A stretch of DNA of 64,000 nucleotides from JAAYDI01 sp052034005 (lineage in GTDB: Bacteria > Planctomycetota > Planctomycetia > Pirellulales > Pirellulaceae). This document shows, piece by piece, positions 32,589 to 42,233 of this stretch (the stretch's first letter is position 1; each line of letters starts with the position of its first letter). Both the position numbers and the translations under genes were made by a program. Below the pieces are notes generated by a model. It did not search any database and had not been told where the DNA came from. It saw nothing but the letters and a program-made list of their open reading frames with translations. The stretch covers positions 19,946 to 83,945 of the forward strand of contig JBPOJB010000005.1 in NCBI GenBank assembly GCA_052034005.1, written 5' to 3'.

Positions 32589-34790
32589 ATGTGCAGATGC
32601 AGTGCCCTTCACATCTTGACGCTGATCATCCTGGTCGCGGCGGCCTCCCCGGCCGAGGCCCAGAACCAGTACATCGGTTACGTCTATCCCGCGGGCGGAC
32701 AGCAGGGAGAGACATTCCCGATCCGGCTGGGTGGACAGGGATTGATGCATGTCTCGGATGTGGTTGTGAGCGGTGAAGGCGTCTCCGTACGGCTGGTGGA
32801 TCACTACCGGGTCATGAGCAACGAGGAACTGTCGTTGCTCTCACAGCAGTTGAACGAGCTGCGTCAGCCGGAGACGGTCCTGGACGATGTGATGGCCGCC
32901 AAGATGGCCTGGTTCGAGTTCCACGCGCCGATCGGCCCGGTCGCCGAATCGCCGCCGGCGGCGCCCAACGGCGCGGAAACCCCCGCGCTGCCGGAGAAGG
33001 AACTGGCCAAGCAGAACCTGATCAAGCGGATCGAATGGCGATTCGCGGAAGATGAGCGGATGCCGGCTGTCAGTTCCCAATCGGAGCTGGTGTTCGCGGA
33101 AGTGACGGTGGAGCCCGACGCGAAACCCGGCCGGCGCGAAATCCGCGTGATCACTAAGCTGGGGGTCTCGAACGCGCTGCCCTTCTACGTGGGGCAGGTG
33201 CCGGAGGTCGCCCGCAAGCCGATGAAGACCTGCCAACTGCCGATACTGGGCAAGGAGTACCTCGCCCAACGCCACCGACCGCCGGAAGAAGAAGAGCTGC
33301 ACGTCAGCGTGCCCTGCACGATGAACGGCCAGATCGCCGCGGGCGAGGTGAACCGGTACCGATTCCAGGCGACCAAAGGGCAGCGGCTGGTCATCTCGGT
33401 CAAAGCCCGCCAGCTGGTCCCCTATGTCGCCGACGGCGTCCCCGGCTGGTTCCAGGCCGTGCTGAAGCTCTACGACGCCGGCGGCAGGGAGGTGGCATAC
33501 AACGACGACTTCCGGTCCAACCCGGACCCGGTGCTCTACTACGAGGTCCCCGAGGACGGCGAGTACGTGTTGACGATCAACGAAGCACTGTTCCGCGGCC
33601 GTGAGAGTTTCGTGTACCGGATCACCATCGGCGAGCTGCCGTTCGTGACCAGCATCTTCCCGCTGGGCGGCCGCGTGGGTGAACCGGTCCACATCGAAAT
33701 GGACGGCTGGAACCTGGAGCAGATGACGCTGACGCCGCCGCCCGGCGATGCCAAACCGGGCTACTATCCGATCACCGCCACCAACGGGCAGCTTGTCTCC
33801 AACGAGTTGTTGTTTGCGCTGGACACACTGCCCGAGTGCCTCGAGACGGAACCTAACGACGAGCCGTCCCAGGCGCAGCCGGTCAGCCTGCCGGTGATTG
33901 TCAATGGGCGAGCAGACCATCCCGGCGACTGGGATGTCTTCGCGGTGGACGGGAAAGCCGGCGAGACGATCGTCGCGGAAGTCCACGCACGTCGGCTCGG
34001 CTCGCCGTTCGACTCGTTCGTCAAGGTCACGGGGCCCGATGGCAAGGTGATCGCGCTGAACGACGATCACTTCGACGTGGGCTCAGGGCTGAACACCGAC
34101 CACGCCGATTCCTATCTGATGGTGACCCTGCCGGCTGACGGGAAGTACCTGATCCATCTTGGCGACACGCGGCGGCGTGCGGGCCGGGCGTGTGCCTACC
34201 GGCTCCGGATCAGCCAGCCGCAACCGGACTTCGCTTTGCGCGTGATGCCCTCCCGGATCTGCATCCCCAGCCAGGCATCTACCGCAGTGACCGTCTTCGC
34301 CATTCGCAAGGACGGGTTCACGGGCCCCATCCAACTGAGCTTCAAGGGTCTGCCCGAAGGGCTGGAATCACCGGGGGCCACGTTGCCGGAGAATCAGGAG
34401 GTCGTGCAGCTGGGAGTGAGCACCAGCCTGGCGGCGCTGGAGAAGCCGGTGAACGTTGCGATTCTGGGCACGGCCAGCATCGATGGCCAGGAAATCGTCC
34501 ATGAAGCCGTGCCGGCGGAAGACAAGATGCAGGCGTTCCTCTGGCGCCATCTCTTGACGGCGGAAACCCTGCCGCTGCTGGTCTATGACCCCTCCTACCA
34601 GCCGCCCGCCGACCGCATCCGACCGCCGATTCGCGACGAGGATCGACCGAAGGACGTGCAGCCCACGTTGCAGAAGTCATCGGTCGACTGGTACATGAGA
34701 CAGATCGAAGGTCTCTATCAGGATTGGTTCCTGACGGACGACTTTGCCAACCGTGAGATCGCCAACATCGAAGCCCGCTTGATTCAGTGA
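32589..34790 (+). CDS. Exported protein with pre-peptidase C-terminal-like (PPC) domains
   Basis: A 733-residue protein. ATG 32589 has GGAGA 8 bases upstream and gives a signal peptide (LTLIILVAAASPAEAQ). It begins with an IPT-like segment (YIGYVYPAGGQQGETFPIRLGGQG). Two PPC-like beta-sandwiches follow: one with YRFQATKGQRLVISVKA and LYDAGGREVAYNDDF, another with DWDVFAVDGKAGETIVAEV and PDGKVIALNDDH. Each has the Asn-Asp-Asp turn typical of the fold. There is no peptidase domain. Such proteins stand in planctomycete clusters after DUF1501 genes. A binding or scaffold role is inferred. The last 60 residues form a charged helical tail. Confidence 0.8.
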   Translation: MCRCSALHILTLIILVAAASPAEAQNQYIGYVYPAGGQQGETFPIRLGGQGLMHVSDVVVSGEGVSVRLVDHYRVMSNEELSLLSQQLNELRQPETVLDDVMAAKMAWFEFHAPIGPVAESPPAAPNGAETPALPEKELAKQNLIKRIEWRFAEDERMPAVSSQSELVFAEVTVEPDAKPGRREIRVITKLGVSNALPFYVGQVPEVARKPMKTCQLPILGKEYLAQRHRPPEEEELHVSVPCTMNGQIAAGEVNRYRFQATKGQRLVISVKARQLVPYVADGVPGWFQAVLKLYDAGGREVAYNDDFRSNPDPVLYYEVPEDGEYVLTINEALFRGRESFVYRITIGELPFVTSIFPLGGRVGEPVHIEMDGWNLEQMTLTPPPGDAKPGYYPITATNGQLVSNELLFALDTLPECLETEPNDEPSQAQPVSLPVIVNGRADHPGDWDVFAVDGKAGETIVAEVHARRLGSPFDSFVKVTGPDGKVIALNDDHFDVGSGLNTDHADSYLMVTLPADGKYLIHLGDTRRRAGRACAYRLRISQPQPDFALRVMPSRICIPSQASTAVTVFAIRKDGFTGPIQLSFKGLPEGLESPGATLPENQEVVQLGVSTSLAALEKPVNVAILGTASIDGQEIVHEAVPAEDKMQAFLWRHLLTAETLPLLVYDPSYQPPADRIRPPIRDEDRPKDVQPTLQKSSVDWYMRQIEGLYQDWFLTDDFANREIANIEARLIQ

Positions 34791-34886
34791 GCACCCGCGA
34801 GGAGGACCACGGGGCTCGCCACCGACTTCGTGCCGGTCCGAGCCGCGTATCGAGATCGAACCTACGTGCAACCAGGAGTCACCAGA

Positions 34887-36077
34887 ATGTCCAGAACCAT
34901 GATGTCGCTCGCGCTCGTAGTAGTCGCCTGTTGTTCGACCGTCAGTGCGGAAGCGCCGGCCCCCGTCTACAAAAAGCTTGTTCTGTCGGACAAGTTCATG
35001 TGTGAAGGCGCCTATTACGGCGACTTCAATCGCGATGGCGCCCTGGATGTCATCTCCGGACCCTACTGGTACGCCGGGCCGGACTTCCAGCAACGGCATG
35101 AAGTCCGACCGCCTCAGGAATTCGATCCCAAGAACTACTCCGACAACTTCTTGACCTACACGGCCGACTTCAACGGCGACGGCTGGGTGGACATCCTGTA
35201 TGTGCCGTGGCCGGGCGAGGACGCGTCCTGGTACGAGAACCCGGGCCCGCAGGGCGGTCATTGGACGGCACATTTCGCCTTGAAGAACGTGGGCAACGAA
35301 TCGCCCGTGTGGGGCGACGTGAACGGCGACGGGCGCCCGGACCTGGTCTACAACATCGACGGGTTCCTGGGCTACGGCACCTGGGATCCGGCCAAGCCAT
35401 CCGAGCCGTGGACGTTCCACGCGGTCAGCACGCAGGGCGATTACCAGCGATACACGCATGGCGTGGGGATCGGCGACATCAACGGCGACGGGCGTGTCGA
35501 CATCCTGGAAGGCCGGTGCTGGTGGGAACAGCCGGCGGACCCGCAGCCCAGTCAACCCTGGCAGCGCCACGATTACAAGTTCGCCGATGCCGCCGCGCAA
35601 ATGCTCGTCTACGATGTCGATGGCGACGGCTTGAACGACGTGATCACCGCGTGGCACTGCCATCACTACGGCCTGGTCTGGCACCAGCAGGTGCGCGACG
35701 CGACGGGCAAGATCGGGTTCGAGCAACATGTGATCCTGCCCGCGGAACCCGACCTGAACTCGAACGACCTGCGGATCAGCCAACTGCACGCCTTCGACCT
35801 GGTGGACATGAACGGCGACGGGCTCCAGGACGTGTTGACCGGCAAGCGGTTCTGGGCGCACGGCCCCGAAGGGGACGTGGAACCGAACGCCCCGGCCGTC
35901 GTCTACTGGTTCGAACTGCAGCGGAGCGCCGACGGCAAGGTGAAGTTCATCCCGCACCAGATCGACGATGATTCCGGGGTCGGCACCCAGGTGGCGGCGG
36001 TGGACTTGAACAACGACGGGACACCTGATGTCATCGTCGGCAACAAGAAGGGCACCTTCGTGTTCCTCAGCCAGTGA
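34887..36077 (+). CDS. Exported FG-GAP/VCBS beta-propeller protein
   Basis: A 396-residue protein. ATG 34887 has AGGAG 9 bases upstream and gives a signal peptide (MMSLALVVVACCSTVSA). Seven copies of a calcium-binding DxNxDGxxD loop can be counted (DFNRDGALD, DFNGDGWVD, DVNGDGRPD, DINGDGRVD, DVDGDGLND, DMNGDGLQD, DLNNDGTPD). This fits a seven-bladed integrin-like propeller. The double Cys at the signal end could be a lipobox, but the context is not typical. Such propellers bind surface ligands. It ends the exported-protein group, 64 bases before the RNA repair operon. Confidence 0.88.
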   Translation: MSRTMMSLALVVVACCSTVSAEAPAPVYKKLVLSDKFMCEGAYYGDFNRDGALDVISGPYWYAGPDFQQRHEVRPPQEFDPKNYSDNFLTYTADFNGDGWVDILYVPWPGEDASWYENPGPQGGHWTAHFALKNVGNESPVWGDVNGDGRPDLVYNIDGFLGYGTWDPAKPSEPWTFHAVSTQGDYQRYTHGVGIGDINGDGRVDILEGRCWWEQPADPQPSQPWQRHDYKFADAAAQMLVYDVDGDGLNDVITAWHCHHYGLVWHQQVRDATGKIGFEQHVILPAEPDLNSNDLRISQLHAFDLVDMNGDGLQDVLTGKRFWAHGPEGDVEPNAPAVVYWFELQRSADGKVKFIPHQIDDDSGVGTQVAAVDLNNDGTPDVIVGNKKGTFVFLSQ

Positions 36078-36141
36078 CAATCGACGGCGCGCGCTGGGCT
36101 GACATGGATTTGGCGCGAGCCACCCCGGTGTGACCTGACTG

Positions 36142-37539
36142 ATGCTACTGACCATCACCACCAGCCATCAACCGGCGACCGACCTCGGCTATTTGCTGCA
36201 CAAGCATCCAGCCGGCTTTCAGAGTTTCGACCTCAGCTTCGGCCAGGCCCATCTGTTCTATCCCGAGGCTGCGACGGATCGCTGTACCGCGTGCCTGCTG
36301 TTGGACGTGGATCCGGTCGGGATGGTGCGCGGCAAGGCTCACAACCCGAGCTTCCTGCTGGGACAGTATGTCAACGACCGGCCCTATGTGGCTTCATCGT
36401 TCATGGCCGTGGCAATCGCCCGGGTGTTGGGCAGCGCCTTGGCCGGCCGGTGCAAGGACCGGCCGGAGCTGGCCGGCACGCCGATCCCGCTGACCGCCCG
36501 GATCGACGTGCTGCCGGTGCGGAGCGGCGACGGGTTCCTGCACCGGGTCTTCGAGCCGCTGGGCTATACGGTCGAAGCCACTCGCCATCCGCTCGATCCG
36601 CACTTCCCTGAGTGGGGTGAGAGTCCCTATTTCACGGTCACGATCCACGGCCGGAAGACGGTCTCGGAACTGCTCACGCACCTGTATGTGCTCATCCCGG
36701 TCTTCGACAACGACAAGCACTACTTCGTGGGCGACGACGAGATCGAGAAACTGCTCGCCAAGGGCGCCGGTTGGCTGGCGTCGCATCCGGAGAAGGAGCA
36801 GATCGCGCGGCGGTACCTGCGGCATCAGCCCAGCCTGTACCGGCAGGCGCTGGCCCGGTTGCTCGAGGAGGAGGTCGCGGAGGCTTCGGAGGAGGAGCCG
36901 GCGCCGGACATGCTCGAGGCGGGCCTGGAGAAGCCGTTGAGCCTCCGTGAACAGCGCCTCGGCGCGGTGCTGGCCGAGCTGCGCGCCTGTGGCGCGCACC
37001 GGGTCCTCGACCTCGGCTGTGGCGACGGCAAACTGCTCCAACAGTTGCTCAAGGAGAAGCAGCTGGAGCGGATCGTGGGGCTGGACGTATCCATGCGCTC
37101 GCTCGAACAGGCGCGCAAACGGCTGAAGCTGGACCGGCTCTCCGCCCGGCAGGCCGAGCGCGTACAGCTGATCCACGGGTCGCTGATCTACCGTGACCAG
37201 CGGCTCTCTGGGTTCGATGCGGCGGTGGTGATGGAGGTGATTGAGCACCTGGATCCACCGCGACTCTCCGCGCTGGAACGCGTGCTGTTCGAGTTCGCCC
37301 GGCCCCAGGTGGTCGTGCTGACGACTCCGAACGGGGAATACAACGTGCTGTGGCCTGCCCTCCCCGCCGGCCACTTGCGCCACGCGGACCACCGTTTCGA
37401 GTGGAGCCGGTCGGAGTTCCAGGCGTGGGCGGGCCGGGTTGCCGCGCAGCACGGTTACTCCGTACGGTTCGCGGCCATCGGCCCCGTAGACACAGATGTC
37501 GGGGCGCCGACGCAGCTGGGCGTGTTCTGCCGCTCGTGA
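36142..37539 (+). CDS. hen1: 3'-terminal RNA ribose 2'-O-methyltransferase Hen1
   Basis: A 465-residue bacterial Hen1. Residues about 1-245 are the bacteria-specific N-terminal domain (MLLTITTSHQPATDLGYLLHKHP), which stimulates the ligase module of Pnkp. The methyltransferase spans about 270-465: SAM motif VLDLGCGDGKLL, then EVIEH and HADHRFEW, which supply the Glu/Glu/His/His manganese site specific to Hen1. The enzyme methylates the 2'-OH at the 3' end of broken RNA before sealing, protecting it from repeat cleavage. It lies 18 bases before pnkp, the conserved operon order. ATG 36142 fits the family N-terminus although the ribosome site is weak. Confidence 0.95.
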   Translation: MLLTITTSHQPATDLGYLLHKHPAGFQSFDLSFGQAHLFYPEAATDRCTACLLLDVDPVGMVRGKAHNPSFLLGQYVNDRPYVASSFMAVAIARVLGSALAGRCKDRPELAGTPIPLTARIDVLPVRSGDGFLHRVFEPLGYTVEATRHPLDPHFPEWGESPYFTVTIHGRKTVSELLTHLYVLIPVFDNDKHYFVGDDEIEKLLAKGAGWLASHPEKEQIARRYLRHQPSLYRQALARLLEEEVAEASEEEPAPDMLEAGLEKPLSLREQRLGAVLAELRACGAHRVLDLGCGDGKLLQQLLKEKQLERIVGLDVSMRSLEQARKRLKLDRLSARQAERVQLIHGSLIYRDQRLSGFDAAVVMEVIEHLDPPRLSALERVLFEFARPQVVVLTTPNGEYNVLWPALPAGHLRHADHRFEWSRSEFQAWAGRVAAQHGYSVRFAAIGPVDTDVGAPTQLGVFCRS

Positions 37540-37557
37540 GCGGGCCGGAGGCAAGCG

Positions 37558-40161
37558 ATGGACATTACGATCCCCCAACTCGCGCTGGTCGTCCTGATCG
37601 GCCCCAGCGGCTCGGGGAAGAGCACGTTTGCGCGCCGGCACTTCCTGGGAACGGAGGTGTTGTCATCCGACTTCTGCCGGGGCCTGGTGAGCGACGACGA
37701 GAACAACCAGGCGGCGACGTCGGACGCGTTCGAGCTGCTGCACTACGTGGCGGGCAAACGCCTCGCCCGTGGGCGGCTGACCGTCATCGACGCGACCAAC
37801 GTGCAGAGTGAGGCCCGCCGGCCGCTGGTGGCCCTCGCGCGCAAGCACCACTGCCTGCCCGTGGCCATCGTGTTGAACCTGCCGGAATCGGTGTGCCGGG
37901 AGCGCAACCGGGCACGCGCGGACCGCTCGTTCGGACCGCACGTGGTGCGCCAGCAATGCTCGCAGCTGCGGCAATCGCTCAAGCGGCTCAAACAAGAAGG
38001 GTTCCGGCACGTGTACGTGATGGACGCCGTCGAGCAGATCGAGGCGGCCGTCATCGAGCGTGTTCCGCTGTGGAACGACAAACGCGATGAGCTTGGCCCG
38101 TTCGACATCATTGGCGACCTGCATGGCTGCTGCGACGAGCTGGAAGAGCTGCTGGACCGGTTGGGGTATCGGCAGACCGTCGCGGAACAACCCGACCCGG
38201 TGTGGGGCCGCGTCGGCTACGCGCACCCGGCAGGCCGGAAAGCCGTGTTCCTCGGTGACCTGGTCGACCGCGGCCCGCGCATCTTGGACACGGTGCGGAT
38301 CGTTCGCAACATGGTCCACCTGGGAACCGCGTTCTGTATACCCGGCAATCACGACATGAAGCTGTTGCGCAAACTGAAAGGCAATCATGTCCAGATCACG
38401 CACGGCCTGGACGCGTCGCTCGGCGAGATCGAGTCGTTGCCGGAAGACGCGCGTGACGCCTGTTGCGCGGAATTGCGTCGGTTCCTTGACAGCCTGATCA
38501 GCCACTACGTTTTCGACCAGGGGAAGCTGGTCGTCGCACACGCCGGAATGCGCGAGGAGATGCAAGGGCGCGGCTCCCGGGAGGTGCGCGACTTCGCCCT
38601 CTACGGCGAAACCACCGGTGAAACGGACGACCTCGGCCTGCCCGTGCGCTGCAACTGGGCCGCGGAGTACCGCGGCCGAGCGATGGTGGTGTACGGCCAC
38701 ACGCCGGTCGCTCAGCCGGAGTGGCTCAACCGCACGATCAATATCGACACCGGCTGTGTATTCGGCGGCCGGTTGACGGCCCTCCGGTACCCCGAGGCCG
38801 AGTGTATTTCCGTACCCGCCCGACGCACCTACTGCGAACCGCTTCGGCCGCTGCCGGTCAACGATGAACAGGCTTCACCATTCTCGGCACAGCAACTGCA
38901 CGACGACATCCTGGACGCGGAAGACGTGCGCGGGAAACGGATCATCGCGACGCGACTCCAGCGCGCCATCACGATCCGGGAAGAGAACGCCGCTGCGGCG
39001 ATCGAAGTGATGAGCCGTTTCGCCGCGAACCCCAAATGGCTCATCTACCTGCCGCCGACCATGTCGCCTTGCGAGACGTCTCGGGAGCCGGGTCTGCTGG
39101 AGCATCCGGCGCAGGCGTTCGCGTATTTCCGCAGCCAAGGGGTGCCGCAGGTGGTGTGCGAGGAGAAGCACATGGGTTCTCGAGCCGTGGTGGTCATCTG
39201 CCGCGACGTTGATGCGGCTCGCACGCGGTTCGGGGTGGCCGAGGCGGAAGCCGGCATTGTCTACACCCGCACCGGCCGGCGCTTCTTCAACGACAGCGAC
39301 CTGGAGCGCCGGTTCCTCGATCGCCTGCGGGCGGCGCTGACCGCGGCCGGGTTCTGGACCGAGTTCGGCACCACGTGGGCGTGCCTGGATTGCGAACTGA
39401 TGCCCTGGTCGGCCAAGGCCCAGGAGCTGCTGCGATCGCAATATGCGGCCGTCGGCGCGGCGGGGAGAGCGTCCCTGCCGGAAGCGGTCGCGCGGCTCGA
39501 ACAGGCGGCACCTGGAGTGCGCGACGAGGACCGGGCACGCCTCGACGGGATGCTCGGGCACCTGCGCGCGCGGCAAGACGCGATCGATCGCTTCGCGCGC
39601 GCCTACCGTCAATACTGCTGGAACGTCGATTCGCTGGCCGGCCTGAAGCTGGCCCCGTTCCATCTGCTGGCTACCGAGGGGCGGGTCCACATCGACCAGC
39701 ACCACGTCTGGCACATGGAGACGCTGGCCAGAGTGTGCCGGGAAGATCCCGAATTGCTGCTGGCCACCGCGTTCCAGGTCGTGGACGTGACCGATTCCCA
39801 GAGCAGCGAGGCCGGCATCCGCTGGTGGATCGACCTGACCGCCCGGGGCGGCGAAGGCATGGTCGTCAAGCCGGCCCAGTGGGTGGCGCGCGGGACCAAG
39901 GGACTGGTACAGCCGGCGATCAAGTGCCGCGGGAAGGAGTATCTGCGGATCATCTACGGCCCGGACTACGACTCCGCGGCGAATCTGTCTCGGCTGCAAG
40001 CGCGCGGCCTGGGCCGGAAACGATCCTTGGCGCTTCGCGAGTTCGCGCTGGGGATCGAAGCCCTGGAGCGGTTCGTCCGCCACGAGCCGTTGCGGCGCGT
40101 GCACGAATGCGTCTTCGGCGTCCTCGCGCTGGAAAGCGAGCCGGTGGACCCGAGACTGTGA
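37558..40161 (+). CDS. pnkp: Polynucleotide kinase-phosphatase-ligase Pnkp (RNA repair)
   Basis: An 867-residue three-part RNA repair enzyme of full family length. The 5' kinase (about 1-170) has the P-loop GPSGSGKST (residues 13-21). The 2',3'-phosphatase (about 180-420) is of the calcineurin type, with DLHGC, GDLVDRGPR and GNHD. The C-terminal ligase/adenylyltransferase (about 480-867) has the nucleotidyl lysine in EEKHMGSRA, near residue 536. With Hen1 it heals and seals tRNA or other RNA cut by ribotoxins. ATG 37558 has GGAGG 6 bases upstream. In this window the substrate-making ribotoxins could include the HicA- and MqsR-type toxins, though that link is only a suggestion. Confidence 0.96.
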   Translation: MDITIPQLALVVLIGPSGSGKSTFARRHFLGTEVLSSDFCRGLVSDDENNQAATSDAFELLHYVAGKRLARGRLTVIDATNVQSEARRPLVALARKHHCLPVAIVLNLPESVCRERNRARADRSFGPHVVRQQCSQLRQSLKRLKQEGFRHVYVMDAVEQIEAAVIERVPLWNDKRDELGPFDIIGDLHGCCDELEELLDRLGYRQTVAEQPDPVWGRVGYAHPAGRKAVFLGDLVDRGPRILDTVRIVRNMVHLGTAFCIPGNHDMKLLRKLKGNHVQITHGLDASLGEIESLPEDARDACCAELRRFLDSLISHYVFDQGKLVVAHAGMREEMQGRGSREVRDFALYGETTGETDDLGLPVRCNWAAEYRGRAMVVYGHTPVAQPEWLNRTINIDTGCVFGGRLTALRYPEAECISVPARRTYCEPLRPLPVNDEQASPFSAQQLHDDILDAEDVRGKRIIATRLQRAITIREENAAAAIEVMSRFAANPKWLIYLPPTMSPCETSREPGLLEHPAQAFAYFRSQGVPQVVCEEKHMGSRAVVVICRDVDAARTRFGVAEAEAGIVYTRTGRRFFNDSDLERRFLDRLRAALTAAGFWTEFGTTWACLDCELMPWSAKAQELLRSQYAAVGAAGRASLPEAVARLEQAAPGVRDEDRARLDGMLGHLRARQDAIDRFARAYRQYCWNVDSLAGLKLAPFHLLATEGRVHIDQHHVWHMETLARVCREDPELLLATAFQVVDVTDSQSSEAGIRWWIDLTARGGEGMVVKPAQWVARGTKGLVQPAIKCRGKEYLRIIYGPDYDSAANLSRLQARGLGRKRSLALREFALGIEALERFVRHEPLRRVHECVFGVLALESEPVDPRL

Positions 40162-40162
40162 G

Positions 40163-40380
40163 TGCCCAGCGGCGACTCAAAGACGGTCTCTTCCGTCCCG
40201 AAGGGACAGCTGTATCACAGCCCAGGGCGCAGGCCCGGCGAGCGGTGCGAGCCGGGCCGCAGCCCTGGGTCGCGTACACCCACCAGGCCCGAGTCCCAAC
40301 GGGACGACGCTAATCCCAGGCGTATTCGTGCGTCCCTATCCCGCCGGTACGGACACACGGGCTGGCTCATCGACGTCCAG
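40163..40380 (+). repeat. 218-bp dispersed repeat, copy 2
   Basis: It is the same length as, and colinear with, 18462-18679. Highly conserved stretches include TTCCGTCCCGAAGGGACAG and the CCGGTACGG..ACACGGG end. It directly abuts the pnkp stop codon, so it could supply the 3' end structure of that mRNA. Confidence 0.85.
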
Positions 40381-40413
40381 AAATGATCACCAATGGAACA
40401 AATCTTCCCAAAG

Positions 40414-40450
40414 CAGGACAGGCGAAGTTTTCCCCGATTTTCACCACCCC
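40414..40450 (+). repeat. 37-bp dispersed motif
   Basis: It matches 13771-13807 at 35 of 37 positions (CAGGACAGGCGAAGT then TTCCCCGATT). In both places it follows another repeat element, so it may be part of a composite repeat family. Confidence 0.8.
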
Positions 40451-40522
40451 AGACCACGGGCGGCGATCAGCGGGCACGGACTGGCGGCGCACGAACGCGC
40501 GGTTGGAAACCCGCTCGCGCAT

Positions 40523-41575
40523 TCACGCGTTGTCATACACGACGACGGTCTTGAGTTGGCCCGGGCGCTGTCCGGCCGATTGCAGCGCGGACTCCAGGCC
40601 GGCCAGGTCAATTCGGTCGGTGATCAGGTCGCTGACACGAATCTGGCCGCGCGCGATCATCGCCACGGCCTGGCGATTCTCGAGCGCGGACGAGCCGTGC
40701 GTGCCGACCACGCGGCACTGTTTATAGTGGATCTGATTCGTGTCCAGCAGGACGTGGCTCTGGCCGTGCGGCAGGCCGCCGAAGAAATTGACACAGCCGC
40801 ACTTGGCGACGATCTCGAGCGCCGCTTGTTGAGCGGCCGCGGCGCCGCAACAGATCATGACCTGGTCGAACCCGCGGCCGCCAGTCGCCTCGCGCGCCGC
40901 GCGCGGCAGGTCCGCCGCGTCGAGCGTCGCCAGGGCGTCCAGGTCCGCGGCGCGCGCCAGCCGCTCCGCCGCCACATCCGTGATGCAGACCGGATCGCAC
41001 CCACGCGCCCGCGCCAGGCGCGCTTGGAGCAGCCCCACAGGCCCCGCGCCGATGATCAACACCGACTGGCCGTACTGGAAGTCAGACAGCGTTTGGCCGT
41101 TGAGCGCGCAGGCCAGCAACTCCGCCACCGTCGCTTCCGCGAATGACACCTGGTCCGGCAAGACCTGCACCCCGCCGCACCGGACCGACCTGGCCGGGAT
41201 GATCAGGTACTCCTGGTACCCGCCGTCGTAATGGTAGCCGAACGCCTCGAGTCGCTCGCACATGCTCGGCACGCCGCGCAAGCAATAGTGGCACAGGCCG
41301 CAGTTGATGACCGCGCACACGGCCACCCGCTGGCCGGGCTGATACTGGGACGCCCATTGCGGACCCACCGCGTCAATCACTCCGGCAAGCTCATGGCCCA
41401 GCACGCGCGGCAGCTTCAACAGGCGGTGGCCGTAGTGGTAGATCTTGACATCCGTCGCGCAGACGCCGCAGGCCTTCACGCGCAGCCGCAGGCCGTCCGG
41501 CGGGCACGCCGGCACGTCGCGCTCGACGCAGACCAGTTTCCGGATGTCCTGCAGGATCGCGCTACGCATCTCCAC
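40523..41575 (-). CDS. Zinc-dependent polyol/sorbitol dehydrogenase-like protein
   Basis: A 350-residue medium-chain dehydrogenase. Catalytic zinc ligands are in GVCATDVK and GHELAG. The structural zinc lobe has four cysteines (NCGLCHYCLRGVPSMC). The NAD site is GAGPVGLLQ with an Asp after the second strand (ITDVAAERL), favouring NAD. It resembles L-iditol/sorbitol or threonine dehydrogenases. It is the last of four overlapping minus-strand genes (14-base overlap with the aldolase gene), so a polyol-to-ketose step is likely. The exact substrate is unknown. Confidence 0.88.
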   Translation of the reverse strand: MEMRSAILQDIRKLVCVERDVPACPPDGLRLRVKACGVCATDVKIYHYGHRLLKLPRVLGHELAGVIDAVGPQWASQYQPGQRVAVCAVINCGLCHYCLRGVPSMCERLEAFGYHYDGGYQEYLIIPARSVRCGGVQVLPDQVSFAEATVAELLACALNGQTLSDFQYGQSVLIIGAGPVGLLQARLARARGCDPVCITDVAAERLARAADLDALATLDAADLPRAAREATGGRGFDQVMICCGAAAAQQAALEIVAKCGCVNFFGGLPHGQSHVLLDTNQIHYKQCRVVGTHGSSALENRQAVAMIARGQIRVSDLITDRIDLAGLESALQSAGQRPGQLKTVVVYDNA

Positions 41576-42233
41576 CTCGGCTACGGACTTGGGCGAACTC
41601 CGCCGCGAAGCCCTGGATCCCCTGTTCCGTCAGCGGATGCTCCATCATGGCGGTGAAGACGCCATAAGGCACCGCGACAGCGTGCGCCCCGGCTACGATC
41701 ACGTCGATCACCTGCGCGACATCCTTGATGCTCGCGCCAATGATCGCCGTCTGCGTGATCTCCCAGGCGTCAAAGAGGTCCCGCATCTGGCGAATCGGCT
41801 CGACGCCGTCGCCGCCGGCCATCCGGGCGCGGCCGATAAACGGACTGATGAACGGCGACCCGGCCAGTCCGGCCAGCAGCGCCTGGGCCGGGTTGAAGAT
41901 CAAGGTCGCATTGGTCCGGACTCCTTCGGCGACCAGCGGGCGAATGGCCGGCAGCCCGGTGCGATCGGCGACGACCTTGACGGCCAGCAGCGGGTCCATC
42001 CGGTGGATCTCCAGCGCGTGCTGGATGATCTCGTCGGTCGTGCGGCCCATCGCCTGGAACGCGATCGGCCCGTCGAAGAACCGCCGGATCTCGTCCAGCA
42101 CCTGCCGATACGTCTTGCCGCTCCGGGCGATCTTGTTCGGGTTCGTGGCAACGCCGTCCACCAGGCCCGTGCTGACGGCGTCCTGAATTTCCGACAGTTC
42201 GGCCGTATCGAGAAAGATGCGATACTGAGTCAT
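41562..42233 (-). CDS. Fructose-6-phosphate aldolase/small transaldolase-like
   Basis: A 223-residue class I aldolase. ATG 42233 has GGGAGA close upstream and overlaps the preceding gene by four bases; the frame's earlier start is unlikely. Features are RIFLDTAELSEI, VDGVATNPNKI and VKVVADRTG with the likely Schiff-base lysine, followed by SPFIGR and ASIKDVAQV. Length and motifs match the TalC/FSA family (214-220 residues), not full transaldolase. The VDGVATNP stretch normally reads GVTTNP(S/T); the Lys-Ile after Asn differs slightly. It would split or form a keto-sugar phosphate in the same pathway as the two dehydrogenases beside it. Confidence 0.88.
   Translation of the reverse strand: MTQYRIFLDTAELSEIQDAVSTGLVDGVATNPNKIARSGKTYRQVLDEIRRFFDGPIAFQAMGRTTDEIIQHALEIHRMDPLLAVKVVADRTGLPAIRPLVAEGVRTNATLIFNPAQALLAGLAGSPFISPFIGRARMAGGDGVEPIRQMRDLFDAWEITQTAIIGASIKDVAQVIDVIVAGAHAVAVPYGVFTAMMEHPLTEQGIQGFAAEFAQVRSRGGDA

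Larger units (their letters stand above)
40162..40522. other. Repeat-bearing intergenic region
   Basis: A 361-base gap between convergent genes. It contains copy 2 of the 218-bp repeat (40163-40380), starting one base after the pnkp stop, and then the 37-bp motif shared with 13771-13807 (40414-40450). No gene is visible beyond the repeat-borne open frame, which I do not count. Confidence 0.7.
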
